A stretch of DNA of 64,000 nt, taken from the NCBI GenBank assembly GCA_963575745.1, contig CAUYUJ010021160.1, forward strand, positions 43,501 through 107,500. Direction: 5' to 3'. Below are positions 31,270 through 43,752 of this stretch, in pieces. A program made the translations under genes and the position numbers. The stretch's first letter is position 1. The number at the start of each line of letters is the position of its first letter. The notes beneath the pieces were generated by a model. It did no database searches. It worked only from the letters and a program-made list of their open reading frames with translations, and was not told the DNA's origin. The stretch is from Prorocentrum cordatum (lineage: Eukaryota; Sar; Dinophyceae; Prorocentrales; Prorocentraceae).

Positions 31270-31482
31270 GGAGGGAGGGCGACGACGGTGACGATGACGA
31301 TGACGATGATGGGCGATGATGATGCTGATGATGGTGCTGCTGCTGTTGCTGCTGCTGATGATGATGGTGATGATGATGGCGATAGTAATTATGAAGGGTG
31401 CCGATGATGATGCTGGTGATGGACGACGTCGGCACGACGACGATATCACGATGGCGACGAGGACGGTGACGATGACGATGAC

Positions 31483-31527
<45 letters not shown>

Positions 31528-31623
31528 GATGATGATGATGTTGGCTTTGATGATGATGATGGTGACGATGATGACGAGGGGGATGATGTGACGACGATGA
31601 CCCCGACGACTCCGACCGCGACG

Positions 31624-31659
<36 letters not shown>

Positions 31660-31660
31660 G
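31270..31660. repeat. GAT/GAC/GCT microsatellite block
   Basis: Mixed trinucleotide repeats (GATGATG, GACGACG, GCTGCTG). Long Asp-, Met-, His- or Ser-rich frames on both strands are artefacts. Confidence 0.95.
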
Positions 31661-31800
31661 CGGCGACGCAAGCAAGCAAGCAAGCAAGCACCTGTGGTCC
31701 CTGGGACGGCGGCGACGACGGTGACGACGACGGCGACGGCGGCGGCGGCGGCGACGCAAGCAAGCAAGCAAGCAAGCAACTGTCGTCCCTGGGTCCCTGG
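31655..31800. repeat. 87-bp tandem duplication with CAAG runs
   Basis: GCGACGCAAGCAAGCAAG starts at 31,663 and again at 31,750. Each copy is followed by GTCCCTGGG. Confidence 0.85.
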
Positions 31801-32372
31801 GAGACGATCTTTCTAGTTTCTAGTGCAGGCGTGCAGGCGTGCTGTAATTTGCGGCAGGAGCCGCAGCCGGCGGGCGGACGGCAACGGGGCAAGCTCGGCC
31901 CGACCGCCCGTGTGGGGCCCGTGTGCACGGGGACAGGCGTGCGGGAGCCCGATCGCTTTGGGAGATCGGCGGCGGCGGAAACGGAGGCAGAAAGGAGCGC
32001 GCCCTCCTCCTCCTCCTCCTCCTCCTCCTCCTCCTCCTCCTTCTCCCCGCTCGCCGTGCCGTCGCTGCTGCTGCCGCTGCTGGGGCCTTGACTTTTCTAC
32101 ACTTCTACACTTATTCAATATGAATACTACTTTCCGTTTCCCCTCTCCCCAAATCACGCTCCGAAGAGGAGTTCGGATCGGAAAAATGAGGGAGAGGGCT
32201 AAGGTGAAGGAGGGAGTATACGCCGAAACGCGCAGCGAGCGCGACGAAGAGGCGGGCTATGGAGTTGCTATGTAGGAATAGGACGGGGAAAGAGAGGGGG
32301 AACGTGAGGGCCGCGACTCTCGTCTCAGAGCACGCGCGGGGGTGCGCGAAAGCGAGCTCCCTCAGCCCGACC
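31801..32372 (+). other. Spacer with a TCC tract; no supported gene
   Basis: (TCC)n at about 32,005-32,041. The short frame at 31,860-31,990 has no recognisable product. Confidence 0.5.
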
Positions 32373-32468
32373 CCTAGCGGATCGCTGTGGGGAGGCTGTG
32401 GGGGCGTGCCCCCCCACAGCTCACTCGACGACACCAGGGGAACCCGAGTGCGATTACCAATGCAGAGC
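32373..32468 (-). repeat. Dispersed repeat family S, minus-orientation copy
   Basis: The reverse complement matches 11,731-11,832, including AGTGAGCTGTGGGGG, CCCCCACAGCCTCCCCACAG and GGTAATCGC upstream of it. Both copies read SELWG...PPQPPHSD on the repeat's own strand. Confidence 0.7.
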
Positions 32469-32697
32469 ATTTTGTTCAGTGCATGTTGTCCAGGTGCGAT
32501 CCGGCCTGCCAGCGTGGCGGTTGGGGTCGCCAATTCGCTTTGTGGCGCCCGCCCCAGACATTGCCTCTCGCCGCCAGACCGTTGTCGCGCGGCCGAAGTA
32601 CCCCCACCAGCCCCCGTCCAGAAGCAGATCGCCAGGCGAGTTGCCTTGATCAGGGAAAGTGTAGAAGAGTGCAGTGCAGCAGCCGCCTTGGAAGCGT

Positions 32698-33275
32698 TTT
32701 CTCGGAGGTCTCTTGGAGCCACCTTGGGGCTCTCTTGGGCTCCTCGCGGAGCCTCTTGGGGCACTCTTGAGGCCCTCTTGGGGCTCTCTTGGGGCCTTCT
32801 TTGGGCCTTCTTGGGGCCCGGTGGGGGGGTCTGGGAGGCTTTCGGGGCAATCTTGGCCCCCGTGATTTAAAAATGGGGGGGGGGGGGGGGGTAGGAAATT
32901 AAGACCCCCCCTGGGAGGCTCAAAAATGGCGTCTTGAGGCCCCCTTGGGGCGCCCTTGGAGCGCTCTTGGGCCCTCTTGGGGCCCTCTTGGGGCTCTCAT
33001 GGGCCCCATCCTGGGGCTGTTTTGTGTTATTTCGGGGCCATCAGGAGGTCTCAAAGCCAGTCGGAAACGAAAAGGCGAGAACGCAGAAAGCATTCAGGTT
33101 TTTGATATATTATGGCTTCTTGGAAAGGTCCTTGGAGGACTTGCAGAGCACTTGAAACCATTTTGGGGCCGTCTTGATTCCTCTTGGATGTGTATCGGAG
33201 GTTATTTTGAGCTATCTGGAGCAATGTTGGATGCCATCTTGCGCTCTCAGAGGCCCTCTGGGAGCCATCTTGGGC
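32698..33275 (+). repeat. TTGGGGCC-type array, copy 3, with G17 run and A-rich core
   Basis: A dense array at 32,698-33,010, weaker to 33,275, is interrupted by a 17-G homopolymer (32,875-32,891) and an A-rich core at 33,066-33,120 (CGAAAAGGCGAGAACGC). The core matches the core of copy 2. Confidence 0.85.
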
Positions 33276-33416
33276 CATTTTGCGGGGCGCTTCTTCAGGC
33301 CCAGGGGAAGGGGTATGGGGGAGGGGAAGGACGGAGCTTTGGCAGAGAGAAGACAAAACTCGTTAAACCACCTACGCCCAGAGTGTTCCATTCTTTGAGT
33401 TGGGCTGGGAGGTAAC

Positions 33417-33442
33417 GTGTGTGTGTGTGTGTGTGTGTGTGT

Positions 33443-33496
<54 letters not shown>

Positions 33497-33820
33497 TGTG
33501 CGTGCGTGCGTGCGTGCGTGCGCGTGCGCGTGCGTGCGTGCGTGCGTGCGCGTGCGCGTGCGCGCGCGTGCGCGTGCGCGTGCGCGTGCGCGTGCGCGTG
33601 CGCGTGCGCGTGCGCGTGCGCGTGCGCGTGCGCGTGCGCGTGCGCGTGCGCGTGCGCGTGCGCGTGCGCGTGTGCGTGTGCGTGTGCGTGTGCGTGTGCG
33701 TGTGCGTGCGCGTTCGCGTGTGCGTGTGCGTGTGCGTGTGCGTGTGCGTGTGCGTGTGCGTGTGCGTGTGCGTGTGCGCGTGCGTGTGCGTGTGCGTGTG
33801 CGCGTGCGTGTGCGTCTGTT
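33417..33820. repeat. GT / GCGTGC / TGCGTG microsatellite, about 400 bp
   Basis: (GT)n at 33,417-33,497, (GCGTGC)n to about 33,670, then (GTGTGC)n to 33,820. Alternating purine-pyrimidine throughout, so Z-DNA-prone. Confidence 0.95.
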
Positions 33821-35180
<1,360 letters not shown>

Positions 35181-35422
35181 CGTGCTTGTGCTGCCCCCCA
35201 TCTGGTTGCCTGGTCTGCCAGGCCGCCCCCCCCCCCCCCAGCTGCTGCTCAGCGATGCCGCTGGTTCCCCCCCACGGCGCTCCCCCCCGCCGCAGTCGGT
35301 GACTTGCCTGAGCGGGCCCGGCTTCCTCTCCCCCCGTCGCGCCGGGGCCTCCTCCTCGTCCTCTTCCTCCTTCTGTGTGCCAATCCGCCGGAGCAGTCGC
35401 CCTCTGCCCAGCCGCCGACGCA

Positions 35423-35423
<1 letters not shown>

Positions 35424-35491
<68 letters not shown>

Positions 35492-35498
35492 TGTGTTC
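35424..35498. repeat. GT microsatellite adjoining the LINE
   Basis: (GT)n with one TATG interruption, ending immediately before the first RT-like codons. Confidence 0.95.
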
Positions 35499-35499
35499 G

Positions 35500-37829
35500 T
35501 CGCCCCCCCAAGGGCTACGTGCTCTCAGAAATCTTGCAGGTGCGGGCCTTCCCCCGGGGCTCGGCTGCGGGGCCGACGGGCCTCCGACCCCAACACCTCG
35601 CAGACGCGATACTCACCGCGGCCCACAGGGACGAGGTCGCCGACCAGCTTCGGAACCTTGTTAGCCTCTGCGCCAGGGGGCAGGCTCCGCCGGGCGTCTC
35701 CAAGTACTTCGCAGGAGCCTCTCTGGTGGCCCTGCCCAAGAAAGACGGAGGCCTACGCCCAGTGGCCGTCGGGGAGGTGCTCCAGCGCCTCGTCGGCAAG
35801 TGCCTCTGCCACGAGGTGGCCGACGCCGCGCGCGACCGACTGGCGCCCCTCCAGATCGGCGTTGCGGCCCCGGGCGGCACCGAAGCGGCCGCGCACGTGG
35901 CGCGCCAGTGGTGGACCCGCCACCTCGGTGACCGGAGGAAGGTATTCGTGAAGCTGGATTTGTCCAGCGCCTTCAACGCCCTGGACCGGCAGGCCCTGCT
36001 CCGCGCTGTCCACGAAGAGTTCCCCGCGCTGGCGCCCTGGGCCGACTGGTGCCACTCCCGCCCGTCGACTCTTTTCCTGGGCAAGAAGACCGTCGACTCC
36101 GAGAGCGGGGTGCAGCAGGGGGGCCCCTAGGGCCTTTGCTGTTTTCTCTTCCCCTCCAGCGCGCCGCCGAGGCCGCCCTGCGCGCGCCGCGCGACAGCGC
36201 CGACGGCGTCGTCGACCTGAGCTACTTGGACGATGGCTGCCTCGCGGGCGACGCGCCGGCCGTCGCTCGCCTCCTCCGCTTGCTCGTGGCCGAGCTCGCC
36301 GCGGTGGGCCTCCAGCTGAGCACCGGCCCGGGGAAGTACGAGGTTGTCCCTACTGGCGGAGGCGCCTCCGACGTGTCTCTGGACGGCTTCCCAGGGGGTT
36401 CTGTCTCCGCACCGATCGCAGCTTTGAGCTGCTCGGCGCGCCAATGGGGGGCGCTGATTTTTGCTCGGGGCACGCGAGGCAGCGGATTGCTGACGCCGCC
36501 GTTCTGCTTGAGGCTCTGGGGGCGCTCGAAAACGCGCAGGTCGCGCTGCGCCTCCTGCGGCAGTGCGCTTCTTTTTGCAAGCTGGGCTACTCCGCGCGCG
36601 TGGTGCCGCCCACCGCGCGCACCGCCTCCTTGGTGGCTATGGGCGACGCTGTCCAGGCTTGCCCGGAGCAACTAAGCGGCTGCTCTCCCTCCGACGCCTC
36701 CTGGCAGCAGGCTCAGCTCAAGCTCGACGAGGGAGGGCTCGGCCTGCGCTCCGCCGCAGCGCGCCGCCGCCGCCTAAGTTGCTTCCCGAGCGAAAAGCAC
36801 AGACCTCTGCAAGCGGCTCTACCCCAGCTACTCCAACGGCGCTGACCACGACGGAGGTAGCTTGGCGGTGGCCGTGCAGGCCCACAACGCAGTCGCGCGG
36901 GACGCCGACAAGGTGGTTCGACCACGCCCAGCACAGCAACCAGAAAAGCCCTCTCCGACGCGGTGGACAGCGCCACGCTCGCAGGGCTCCTGGCGGGCGC
37001 CGCCCTGGCTGGCAAGGCGCACCTCTCCCTGGTGCAGGCCCCGAGCGCCGCCGCGTGGCTCCAGGCGCCGCCCTGCGAGGCCACCGGCACCGCCTTCCCG
37101 CGCGGTCTCATGCAGGTCGGCCTGCAGAGGCGGCTGCGAGTCCAGCTCTTGGAGGAGGAATGCTTTTGCCCAGCCTGTGGCGAGGTGATGGATGTCTGCT
37201 GCGACCACGCCTTGGTCTGCGCCTGCCGCGGCGACAGGACCGAACGCCACGGCGCCCTGCGCAGCCGGGCCTGCTTCGACGCCCTGGCCGCTGGTCACGC
37301 CAGGGCTGAGTTGGAGCGCCCGGGGCTGCTACCCGCGCGCCCCGCCGGGGAGGCCACCCCCGGGGGCGAGCAGGGCGGATCCCAGGTGGGCGACAACGGC
37401 CGCCGCCCCGCCGACGCCCACCTACCGAGGTGGCGCAACGGCGCGGCGGCCGCCTGGGACTTTGCCGACACGTCCGGGTTGCGCGCCGATCTCTTCGCCG
37501 CGTCGGCCGCGTCGCCCAGCGCGCCGACGGAACGATGCGAGGAGTTCAAGAGGCAGCACCAGGACACCGCGCGGCTGTGCGCGGAGCAGGGCTTCACCTT
37601 CATCCCCATGGTGGTGGAGGCCCATGGCGGCGGGTGGGGCCACGAGGCGCGCAGGGGGTCCTGGCCAAGCGGGTGGCTGACGCCGCGGGGGAAGCGACTC
37701 TCCGTCTCCCTGCGCAGGGAGAACGCGCGGGCGGTGTTGCGGCGCCTCCAGACGCAGTCTGGAGGGGCGGGAGTGGTCGTGGCCCGCCTGGCCGCGGCCA
37801 CGGCGGCCTCCACGGCGGACGCCGTGTGA
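35500..37829 (+). mobile_element. Decayed non-LTR retroelement: RT, zinc motif, nuclease-like C-terminus
   Basis: A single plus-strand polyprotein spread over several frames. 35,500-36,130 holds RT fingers and palm: LRPVAVGEVLQRLVGKCL, catalytic motif A KLDLSSAFNALD near 35,952-35,987, and motif B SGVQQGGP. The frame changes in a G run near 36,117-36,123. 36,130-36,440 carries motif C YLDDG (36,223). 36,444-36,845 carries a post-RT block (LDEGGLGLRSAA). 36,963-37,829 carries CPACGEVMDVCCDHALVC and the C-terminal domain. The catalytic residues look intact, but the frames and one TGA break the protein. The 5' end is cut at the GT repeat. Confidence 0.8.
36963..37829 (+). pseudogene. LINE C-terminal zinc motif and PD-(D/E)XK-like endonuclease domain
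   Basis: The 288-codon frame has a Cys/His cluster (CPACGEVMDVCCDHALVC) near residues 68-85, then RRPADAHLPRW, AAAWDFADTSGLRADL, an EEFKRQH segment and MVVEAHGGGWG. The order Pro-Asp, Asp, Glu/Lys fits the restriction-like endonuclease found at the C-terminus of R2-type and related non-LTR elements, which nicks the target DNA. This assignment is from pattern and position. It ends with a TGA at 37,827-37,829. Confidence 0.5.
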
Positions 37830-38247
37830 GCGCCGCCGGGCGCTGCTTGACGCTCCCTGCCCACTCCCCCCGCCCTGGCTGGGCAGCACGGGCGCCCCCC
37901 CGTGCGCTTTCTCGCGGATGGCGTGCCGGCGCCCCCCCGCACTGCCGGCCGTCTCTTCCTCGGCGGGGCGGTGGGTGATACCGCAGAGGTTCCCTCCCCA
38001 CCCAGCCGCAGCGTGCTGGGTTCGGTCAGGCCCCCCCCCGACGCCCTTCCCGACGCTTTTCCCGACGCCCACGGCCGACCCCGCCGACGCCCTTCCCGAC
38101 GCCCTTGCGCCCACGACCCCCCCCGACGCCTTTCCCGACGCCCACGCCGGCCCCCCTGTCGCCGCCGTAGTGTCCGTAGGTTCGTCGCGGGTGGCCTTTC
38201 CCTCCCGGCCCATGGCCCGGCCCTGCTGCTGCTGTTGCTGCGGTTGC

Positions 38248-38285
<38 letters not shown>

Positions 38286-38540
38286 CTCCTCCTCGTCCTC
38301 CTCCTCCTCCTCTTCCTCCTTGCTTTCCCTCCGCTTCTGCTCGTTGCTTCCCTCCCTTTCCTTTCCTCCTGCTCCCTGCCTGCTGTTTCCGCCTGGCCCG
38401 TTTTCTGCCTGCCCGCCCGCCCCGCCGGCCCTGGCCTCCCGCCTGGGCGTTCGTCGTCGTCTGCCTGCTTCTCCTCTCCTCGTTCCCTTCCGCCGGACCG
38501 CGTTGCCTGCCCGGAGCCAACGTGGCGGCATGTAGGGGGC
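37830..38540 (+). other. 3' flank of the LINE with short tandem repeats
   Basis: (CCCGACGCC)n-like units at 38,034-38,150, a CTG/TGC tract at 38,222-38,282 and a CTCCTCCTCCTC tract after it. No poly(A) end of the LINE seen. Confidence 0.6.
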
Positions 38541-40302
38541 TTCTCAGGGCCGACTTGTCAACACGTGCCTGCATTGACTTTTTTAAAAGTGCATGTTCGG
38601 TGTTTGGCGCTTTCTGGCCCTACCGTGTCGGTAATGATATTCTGCATTAGTTTTGTGTTAGATGTCCAGAATCGGACGTGCGCCTCCAAGGGGGGGTGGA
38701 TCGTATTTACTAGTATGTATTTCTGCGTACCAGCTCGGGCGGTTTCTGGCCCTTCCTTTCATCGCCTGACCGATCCCCATCCCCACTGGGCCATGGTATG
38801 TCAGCCCCCCCAAGTGGGAATTGGCCCCGCCAACCCCAGGGAACAGCACATATCCCAACTAAGGAGGTTCAGTCGGCCAGTGGGGCTAAGGGCCACGCTA
38901 GTGGGGATTGGGGTCGGAAACACGATGCCCACTCGTGGCTGCCACTGGGTGCGGATCAAAATTGCCGGGATGTTGTCCACGGGCGGGTCTGAGAACTTCC
39001 ACCGGCGGCCCCAGTGGCTGCGTTCGCATGTGCTCACCGCGCCCATGTTGGTGCATTCCTCACACCCGGAGATCCGACGTCTTGACTGATTTAAAACATC
39101 GTGGCAATCACGATTTGGGCCAGGACCTTCTTTTTCTGCGCCATTTCTCGAGCCCGATCAGTCTGTGAGGGCCCCGGGGCTCGAAACTGGGCAAGAACGC
39201 CCGGCTTTAAACATGAGATCGACAGGATTTCACGGGGGAGCTCCGCCGAAGACGATGCTCACATTTGCGTAATTCACAACGGCATATGGCTGGGTCGTTG
39301 GCCGGGCGAACTTGAGCGGAAGGGGGCTCCGTCGGCAGGCTCGCGCCGTCTCTGCGCGGCGGCGCCGCCGGCGCGGGCGCTCGGGGTGGAGAGCCCTCTG
39401 GTGCCCCGTCTTACGTAGGCCCATGGCCCGAGCAGGGGGTCGACTACGGAATCGGTTTGCCCCAAAACTGTTTTTCTCGTCGAATCCGTACAAAATGTGT
39501 AGAATGCTCGTAGGTCTACGTCGCATGTTACGTATTTTCATGGACTCGGAGAGAAAATCAATCTTTTGGACAAGGCAATTCTGTAGTCGATCCCCTACTC
39601 AGCTGGCCCTGGAATCACACAGCACAACCCGTTTTGCGAAATTCATTCGAAACGCGGCAATTGCAGAGGGTCTCGAATGCTGAGGGCTCCCCCTCTCAAG
39701 CTCTCGGCCGGGAACAGTCGTCCCGGCCCTCCTGGCCTCCATCTCTTCGCCCTCTTCCGCGCTCTCTCTCCTCGCCCTCCTCGCGGGGTAGTTGTTTTCC
39801 CAATATTGTTTTCGGTCCCAATCTGCCAGGAAGCCCGCGTAGAAAATAGTTAGTTTTCTTTACATGGCCTTTTTAAAGACGCGGTTATCGGAGTCCCCCT
39901 GGACCTCCGAGTCAGGAGATCGTTCAAGGTTGCGCGTCTGATGGCGGGCGCTGTGCAGCTTTGGGGTTTGCCTGGGTGGTCAGCGGGAAGCGCCGAGATC
40001 CCAGTGGGAAGCTTGTTGGAAGTGCTGAAAGGAGCTCGAACGTCTCACACGCCAAGCCCCCCTGCGCAACCGCGCCCAGACAACAAGTGTCCACACCTAA
40101 TGGCGTGAAGACAACCTGACATGATAGCAACCACCGAGGTTGAGGTGCCCATCCTTTGTCTTTGGCAGGTTGCCTCGCGCCCGTCCTCGTCAGCTTAGTT
40201 GTTGGGGACGTTGACAATCAATATTGCTTTGATGCACTTTACAGTCGCGCTTGTCCAGGCGCTGAAGCAAAAGCGGGGGGCGTATCTTGTGGTTTTCGGT
40301 TG
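38541..40302 (+). other. AT-richer spacer with a hairpin; no supported gene
   Basis: GACCGATCCCCATCCCCACT at about 38,768-38,787 pairs with AGTGGGGATTGGGGTCGG at about 38,900-38,917, making a 150-bp foldback. Nothing recognisable at 39,000-40,300. Confidence 0.45.
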
Positions 40303-40435
40303 GGCCTGTTGGAGGCTCCTTGGGGGCTCTTTGGGATCCCTTTCTTGGGACTCTCATGGGGCTATCTTTGGGGGCCTCTTGGGCCTCTCTTGGGGGCTCG
40401 TCGCCTGTCTTGGAGCGATCTTTGGGGACTGGCGG
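40303..40435 (+). repeat. TTGGGGCC-type array, copy 4
   Basis: Shorter and more degenerate: CTCCTTGGGGGCTCTTTGGG and similar, same orientation as the others. Confidence 0.7.
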
Positions 40436-40472
40436 CCAGGCACGAAGGAAAGGTGGCTCGGGTCGGGGGTCG

Positions 40473-40590
40473 GGAAAGGGGGGTGCTGCGCAAACTGCTG
40501 CGTGCAGCTGGTTTCGGCCCCGCCGCGCGGCGCTCTCGTCGACAAGCTGACGCCTGCGGCGCCGGGAGGCGCGGGGAAGTACAAGCTACC
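40473..40590 (+). repeat. Dispersed repeat family R, copy 1
   Basis: CTGCTGCGTGCAGCTGG...CGCCGGGAGGCGCGGGGAA aligns with 42,686-42,775 (CTGCTGCATGCAGCCGG...CGCCGGGAGGCGCTGGGAA). Confidence 0.65.
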
Positions 40591-40609
40591 CTGCTTTGGA
40601 GGCAGGACA

Positions 40610-40767
40610 GGCGGGGGTGGGGTGTAAAGGAGTGTGGTGCCAATGTGATGTGAAGGGGATCTGGCAAAGTTACCTATAGTAGGTAACATGTTCGTGCCCA
40701 CGATTGACCCCTTCATGCCACATCCCCTTCGGACGTCCTAATTCCTTACACCCCGCTTCCGTCCGCC
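40610..40767. mobile_element. Palindromic MITE-like element with GGGGTGTAA termini
   Basis: The left end GGTGGGGTGTAAAGGA pairs with the right end TCCTTACACCCC. Inner arms GAAGGGGATCTGGCA and TGCCACATCCCCTTC also pair. A 19-base palindrome, GTTACCTATAGTAGGTAAC, lies at 40,669-40,687. The whole unit can fold. No coding capacity. Confidence 0.65.
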
Positions 40768-42600
40768 CTGAGAGGAGGGAGGACGGCGGGGTCGGGCGGG
40801 CCCAGGACCAGGATAAAACTCGCTCCAGGGTCATCCGGAACGCTCTCAGAGCTCTCCCTCCAACGCTCCGTTACGGCCTCGACGCCCGTGTGTCATCCAG
40901 AGCCGCTGGATTTCCTGTTCCCCTATTTGTTTTGGTCTGATTTTGTCCCTGGCCTGCCCTCTGAGAAGGAGGGGCCCTGGGGGGCAGCCCTCAGGGCTAG
41001 CAGCCCCAAGGACAAGGGAAAGACTCGGCCAGGCGAGTTCAGCCTGGCCGAGGTCTTCCTGCCCGAGTTTGGCCGCTGCCCGAGACCCACGCTGCCTCCC
41101 GCCGCGCCAAGCGCGATCTCTGGCAGGACGCGCAGCACGCTTTTTGTAGCAAGTTCTGCTCGCGCAAACGCAGAATCCTCGGCGACTTTCTCCCGCACTA
41201 CGAGCTGCTCTGCATCAGACGTACCTAGGACGAGGATCAGCCTTTTCCAGAGCATTCCGGGACGCTCTCAGAGCTTTCCCGGACGCGCTGAGGAGGCCGC
41301 GGCGCCCGATCCATCTTCCAGAGCCGCCGAATCTCAAAGAATCTCTCTGGATTTATCCTCTCCCGATTCTACCCTAGTCCTGGCTTCGTCTTACTGCACG
41401 CAAGTAATTACTCTCTCACCCAGCGCGTTCCACTACTTGCAAAGCGCCTACTCGCGAACGTCCGAAAAGCACATGTTCGCCTCGACGTAATAGATCGTAG
41501 ATCCCCCGCGGCGGATCCAGGCCATTTGCGAGTAGTTCTCTTCGAGTAGTGGAGCGCGCTCGTTTGCTCTCGGAGACGCTGGCTCCACCCCCCCACGGCC
41601 CTAGCCGGAGGCGGACCTGGCGACGCTGGCCAAGGAGCAGGCGCAGATGGACGAGGCGCCGCGGCGACCGCCCCCGGCGCCGAGGCCTCTCCGGAGACCG
41701 GCGCTCGCGTGACGGGGGTCGACGCCAAGCCAGCCAAGCCAGGGTCGCGTTGAGCTGGCCAGCGCTCGGGGGCTCCGGGGATCCCGCGTGGGAGAGCTCG
41801 AGGCATCGGAGGTCTGGGGGCTGTACCACCCTGCACCGATCCTGGCCAGGCCCATCCTGGACCAGAGCGCCGGATCTTTCAGGATCCTGCAGAGCCAGGG
41901 TCGCATTCGACCAGACGTAAGAGTGACCTTTCGCCGAAGTGACCTTTGGTGCGGGCCCCATGGGGCCCCCCGATCGCGGAACGCGAGGCGGGAGCAGCGG
42001 CTTGCGCGCCTGGGTTTGGCCACCACGCGTCCCCCAAAAAGCCGCGCACCAAAGGGCACTCTTACCCAGGGTCACTTTTGCGAGCACTCGACGCATGGAC
42101 CTAGGCCAGCGCAAGCCTGACTGAACCAGGTCTGCACTGACCTGGGTCGGCAGGAGCTCGTCGAGAGGCAGAGAGCCGGGAGCCCCAGACGGTTCGGTGG
42201 CCTCTCGCGGTGGCGGACTCCGAGCCCCATTCTGGCCTTGGAGCCGTCTGGGGGTCCATGTGGCACAGCACAGCTTTGGTTCCGGCCAGCAGGAAGGGCG
42301 AGCAGGTTCAAGGTTCTGGGTTCGGGAAGATTTTTATTAGTTATTTCGTTCGTGTTTTTTGTTCAGCCTCCAGGGGACGTTTTCGGGCCCCAGGACCGTG
42401 AACTACAGCTCTGGCGGGGTGAAAAACTTACCAGATGGATCCAAGGAGGGGTCTGGGGACCGATTCTGAGCGGATGTGGCCTCATCCCCCACTCCTGACC
42501 GTTTTTCTGGGGTCACAACCAGTTCAGATCCCTGGGCCACCTCGAACCCTCGCCGATCAAACGATTCGGGCAAGTCGATGGTCGGCGGGGTTAGGGTTTG
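40768..42600 (+). other. Spacer with degenerate repeats; no supported gene
   Basis: Two related blocks at about 40,825-40,940 and 41,250-41,390 share GGAACGCTCTCAGAGCT-like sequence. The second also resembles 57,268-57,345 (CCAGARCCGCCRAATCTC...CTTCGTCTTAC). GTAAGAGTGACC near 41,920 is inverted at about 42,055 (GGCACTCTTAC). Confidence 0.45.
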
Positions 42601-42621
42601 GAATTCGTCGAATGCGCGGTG

Positions 42622-43042
42622 AGATCCGAACCCTACCCTCGGACCAGACGAAAGGGTAGGATAGGGAAATGGGGGGTTACGGAATCTGCTGCATGCAGCC
42701 GGTTTCGCCCCCGCGGCTGGGCCCACTCCTCGGTAAGTCAGCGCCTCCTGTCGCCGGGAGGCGCTGGGAAAATCAGCCACGTGAGCTGACTCCCTCGTAC
42801 CCTACCCTACACTTAGAAAGTCCCAGGTTCGCTAGGGGTTGGTTTCCTTTCAAAACAGCAGAAACCCTCCGAAAACCATCCGGGGAAGGGTTCCGGGAGG
42901 GTTTTCGGAGGGTTTCGGGAGGGTCTTGGAAGGGTTCTCGTCATTTTTGGAGGAAGCCAGTCCTTAGCGAACTCCCAGCTTTCTAGCCCTACCCTTTGCT
43001 ATCCTACCCCTTCGTCCCCCGCAGGGGTAGCGTTCGGATGCC
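42622..43042. mobile_element. MITE-like element, about 420 bp, with roughly 50-bp terminal inverted repeats
   Basis: Left end: GATCCGAACCCTACCC...GACGAAAGGGTAGGATAG (42,622-42,668). Right end, reversed: GCATCCGAACGCTACCCC...GACGAAGGGGTAGGATAG (42,986-43,042). The interior holds repeat family R copy 2 and no transposase. A non-autonomous DNA transposon or a foldback repeat is likely. Confidence 0.6.
42686..42775 (+). repeat. Dispersed repeat family R, copy 2
   Basis: Aligns with 40,473-40,590 in the same orientation and lies inside the MITE-like element. Confidence 0.65.
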
Positions 43043-43186
43043 GCCGCCTGCGCACCCCGTGTGGTGAGTCGGTGGGGGCTCGGGGTGGCCGCACTGCTTT
43101 GGGCCTTGGGTCGTTCTCCGAGGATACATCGGGCGACTGGCGGTTCCTGGGGCCCAGATCGACGGCGCGCCCAGGGGGGAGGCGAG

Positions 43187-43352
43187 GAGGAAGGAGGAGG
43201 AGGAGGAGGAGGAGGAGGAGGAGGAGGAGGAGGAGGAGGAGGAGGAGGAGGAGGAGGAGGAGGAGGAGGGGGGGGAGGGGGGAGGGGGAGGAGGAGGAGG
43301 AGGAGGAGGAGGAGGAGGAGGAGGAGGAGGAGGAGGAGGAGGAGGAGGAGGA
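43187..43352. repeat. GGA microsatellite
   Basis: (GGA)n with a G-rich interruption at 43,268-43,290. Confidence 0.95.
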
Positions 43353-43596
43353 GCTCGCACTGTGGATCTCACAGTGCTCGCCAGTTGAGAGGATTCCTCG
43401 ACCCCTGTAGGAAGCCTGGCATGCATAGCCAAAAGGCTGTCAGAAGAATGTGCCAAGGCTATTTGCCAGGGGTCGCCGGCAAAGTGCCAGCGTTTGTGTT
43501 GCCGCTCGAAAGCACTTAGGGAAAGCAAGGCGGCGGTGCACCTGGACAAGGACAGGTGTCGCCCTCAGAGGGGGGCTCCACTGCTTCTGGACGAAG

Positions 43597-43752
43597 AAGA
43601 AGGAGAGGAGGAGGAGGAGGAGGAGGAGGAGGAGGAGGAGGAGGAGGAGGAGGAGGAGGAGGAGGAGGAGGAGGAGGAGCAGGGGGGGGGGGAGGGGGGA
43701 CGGGGAGGGGGGGGAGGGGGAGGGGAGGGGGGAGGGGGAGGGGGAGGGGGGA
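43597..43752. repeat. GGA microsatellite passing into GGGGGA
   Basis: (GGA)n at 43,605-43,679, then (GGGGA)-type low complexity. Confidence 0.95.

Noticed and set aside
30587-31771. His/Arg-rich minus-strand frame of 394 residues
   Set aside because: Generated by the GAT/GAC repeat block and the complement of gene 3's last exon.
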